From Rhodospirillales bacterium (GTDB taxonomy: Bacteria > Pseudomonadota > Alphaproteobacteria > Micavibrionales > UBA2020): a stretch of DNA of 15,014 bases. The position numbers and the translations under genes are program-made. Of this stretch, positions 14,528-15,014 are shown in pieces. The stretch spans positions 1 through 15,014 of the forward strand of contig JAHFPI010000021.1 of NCBI GenBank assembly GCA_023266795.1. The letters run 5' to 3'. Each line of letters starts with the position of its first letter. Position 1 is the stretch's first letter. Under the pieces are notes generated by a model, which made no database searches, was not told the DNA's origin, and worked only from the letters and a program-made list of their open reading frames with translations.

Positions 14528-15014
14528 ATGGTAAAAGAACGATCAATGCCCACGGACTCGCAACAACCCGGCCTGAACGAAATCAATTCCCTGCTCGACA
14601 AGGGAGATGCTGGCGCATGGCAAGACGCCGCCGGCAATTCCCTGTTGCACCACGCCGCCCGTCTCGGTGATAAAGAAACGGTGGAACGCTGCCTCGCGCT
14701 GGGCCTTAAAGCCTCTGCTTACAACAAGGAAAATGAATGCCCCCGCGACGTTGCGCGCAGCTGGGGGCACGATACCGTTGCGCAGCGCCTCGACGCGCAG
14801 ATGCAACAGGAGAAGGCAGCAACGCCCGCGCCCGCTATCGGCTACACATCATTGGATAAAATCCGCGCCGAAGCCGCAAAAACGGGAGACAACCTGTTTT
14901 ATCATTTCGCCAGACGCGGGGTATTTGACCAGATCATCGCCCTTGCCGAAAAAGATCCCGACGGCCTGACCGCCGCCGACCTCCTTGGAAAAGGAAAAGA
15001 CGGCGATACGACCC
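14528..15014 (+). CDS. Ankyrin-repeat protein, N-terminal 162 residues (runs off the right edge)
   Basis: An open frame from the ATG at 14528 (or 14546, which gives a start at MPTDSQQPG) that continues past the window. A canonical ankyrin repeat is seen at residues 35-66: AGNSLLHHAARLGDKETVER then CLALGLKASAYN. A further half repeat (NECPRDVARSWGHDTVAQRL) follows, then a spacer rich in Ala, Pro and Gln (88-104) and a second helical region (TSLDKIRAEAAKTGDNLFYH) that ends in a new repeat start GDTT at the edge. There is no signal peptide. It is divergent from the DUF2794 operon. Neither ribosome site is strong; AAAGAA precedes the second ATG. Confidence 0.82.
   Translation, partial: MVKERSMPTDSQQPGLNEINSLLDKGDAGAWQDAAGNSLLHHAARLGDKETVERCLALGLKASAYNKENECPRDVARSWGHDTVAQRLDAQMQQEKAATPAPAIGYTSLDKIRAEAAKTGDNLFYHFARRGVFDQIIALAEKDPDGLTAADLLGKGKDGDTT

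Overview
The window reads as chromosomal DNA from an alphaproteobacterium, mostly high GC (about 63% in sampled housekeeping stretches). The assignment rests on the gene set: a DUF2794 protein, a eukaryote-like homodimeric NADP-isocitrate dehydrogenase, a ComM that begins MVQRVSTV, a small-type phosphatidylserine decarboxylase next to pssA, and a soluble diguanylate cyclase resembling Caulobacter DgcB. Two ankyrin-repeat genes run off opposite ends. The exact lineage cannot be fixed from the sequence; a predatory, parasitic or host-associated group (Micavibrionales-like) is only a guess from the ankyrin and Sel1 proteins and the many small lineage-specific genes.

Layout: (1) 1-478, minus: ankyrin protein cut by the window edge, divergent from a GNAT acetyltransferase gene; both have clear sigma70-type promoters with perfect TTGACA boxes. 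(2) 663-4131, plus: GNAT gene followed after 10 bases by ileS. (3) 4128-5114, minus: a zinc-free MDR quinone-type oxidoreductase whose stop codon overlaps that of ileS. (4) 5283-7467, plus: a tiny decayed copy of the comM 5' end, an AT-rich gene for a membrane-anchored protein, then intact comM one base later. This is the most unusual locus here: the AT-rich gene lies between two copies of the comM start. (5) 7591-8277, plus: low-complexity basic protein of unknown function with its own promoter and a 16-bp palindrome; its stop overlaps that of pssA. (6) 8274-9820, minus: psd-pssA, coupled by TAATG, making phosphatidylethanolamine from CDP-diacylglycerol and serine. (7) 10050-11144, plus: diguanylate cyclase, divergent from psd, followed by a pair of inverted REP-like hairpins. 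(8) 11286-14404, minus: a probable four-gene operon of DUF2794, Sel1-repeat protein, icd and a secreted protein of lower GC; the first three overlap. (9) 14528-15014, plus: second ankyrin gene, divergent from the operon, with a 16-bp palindrome just upstream.

Most genes are core functions: tRNA charging, the TCA cycle, phospholipid synthesis and natural transformation or DNA recombination. I did not find tRNA or rRNA genes, CRISPR arrays, transposases or an obvious complete mobile element. The unusual material is the split and duplicated comM start with its AT-rich insert, patches of unlike base composition inside ileS, covarying REP-like hairpins, and operator-like palindromes of the same 7-2-7 architecture.
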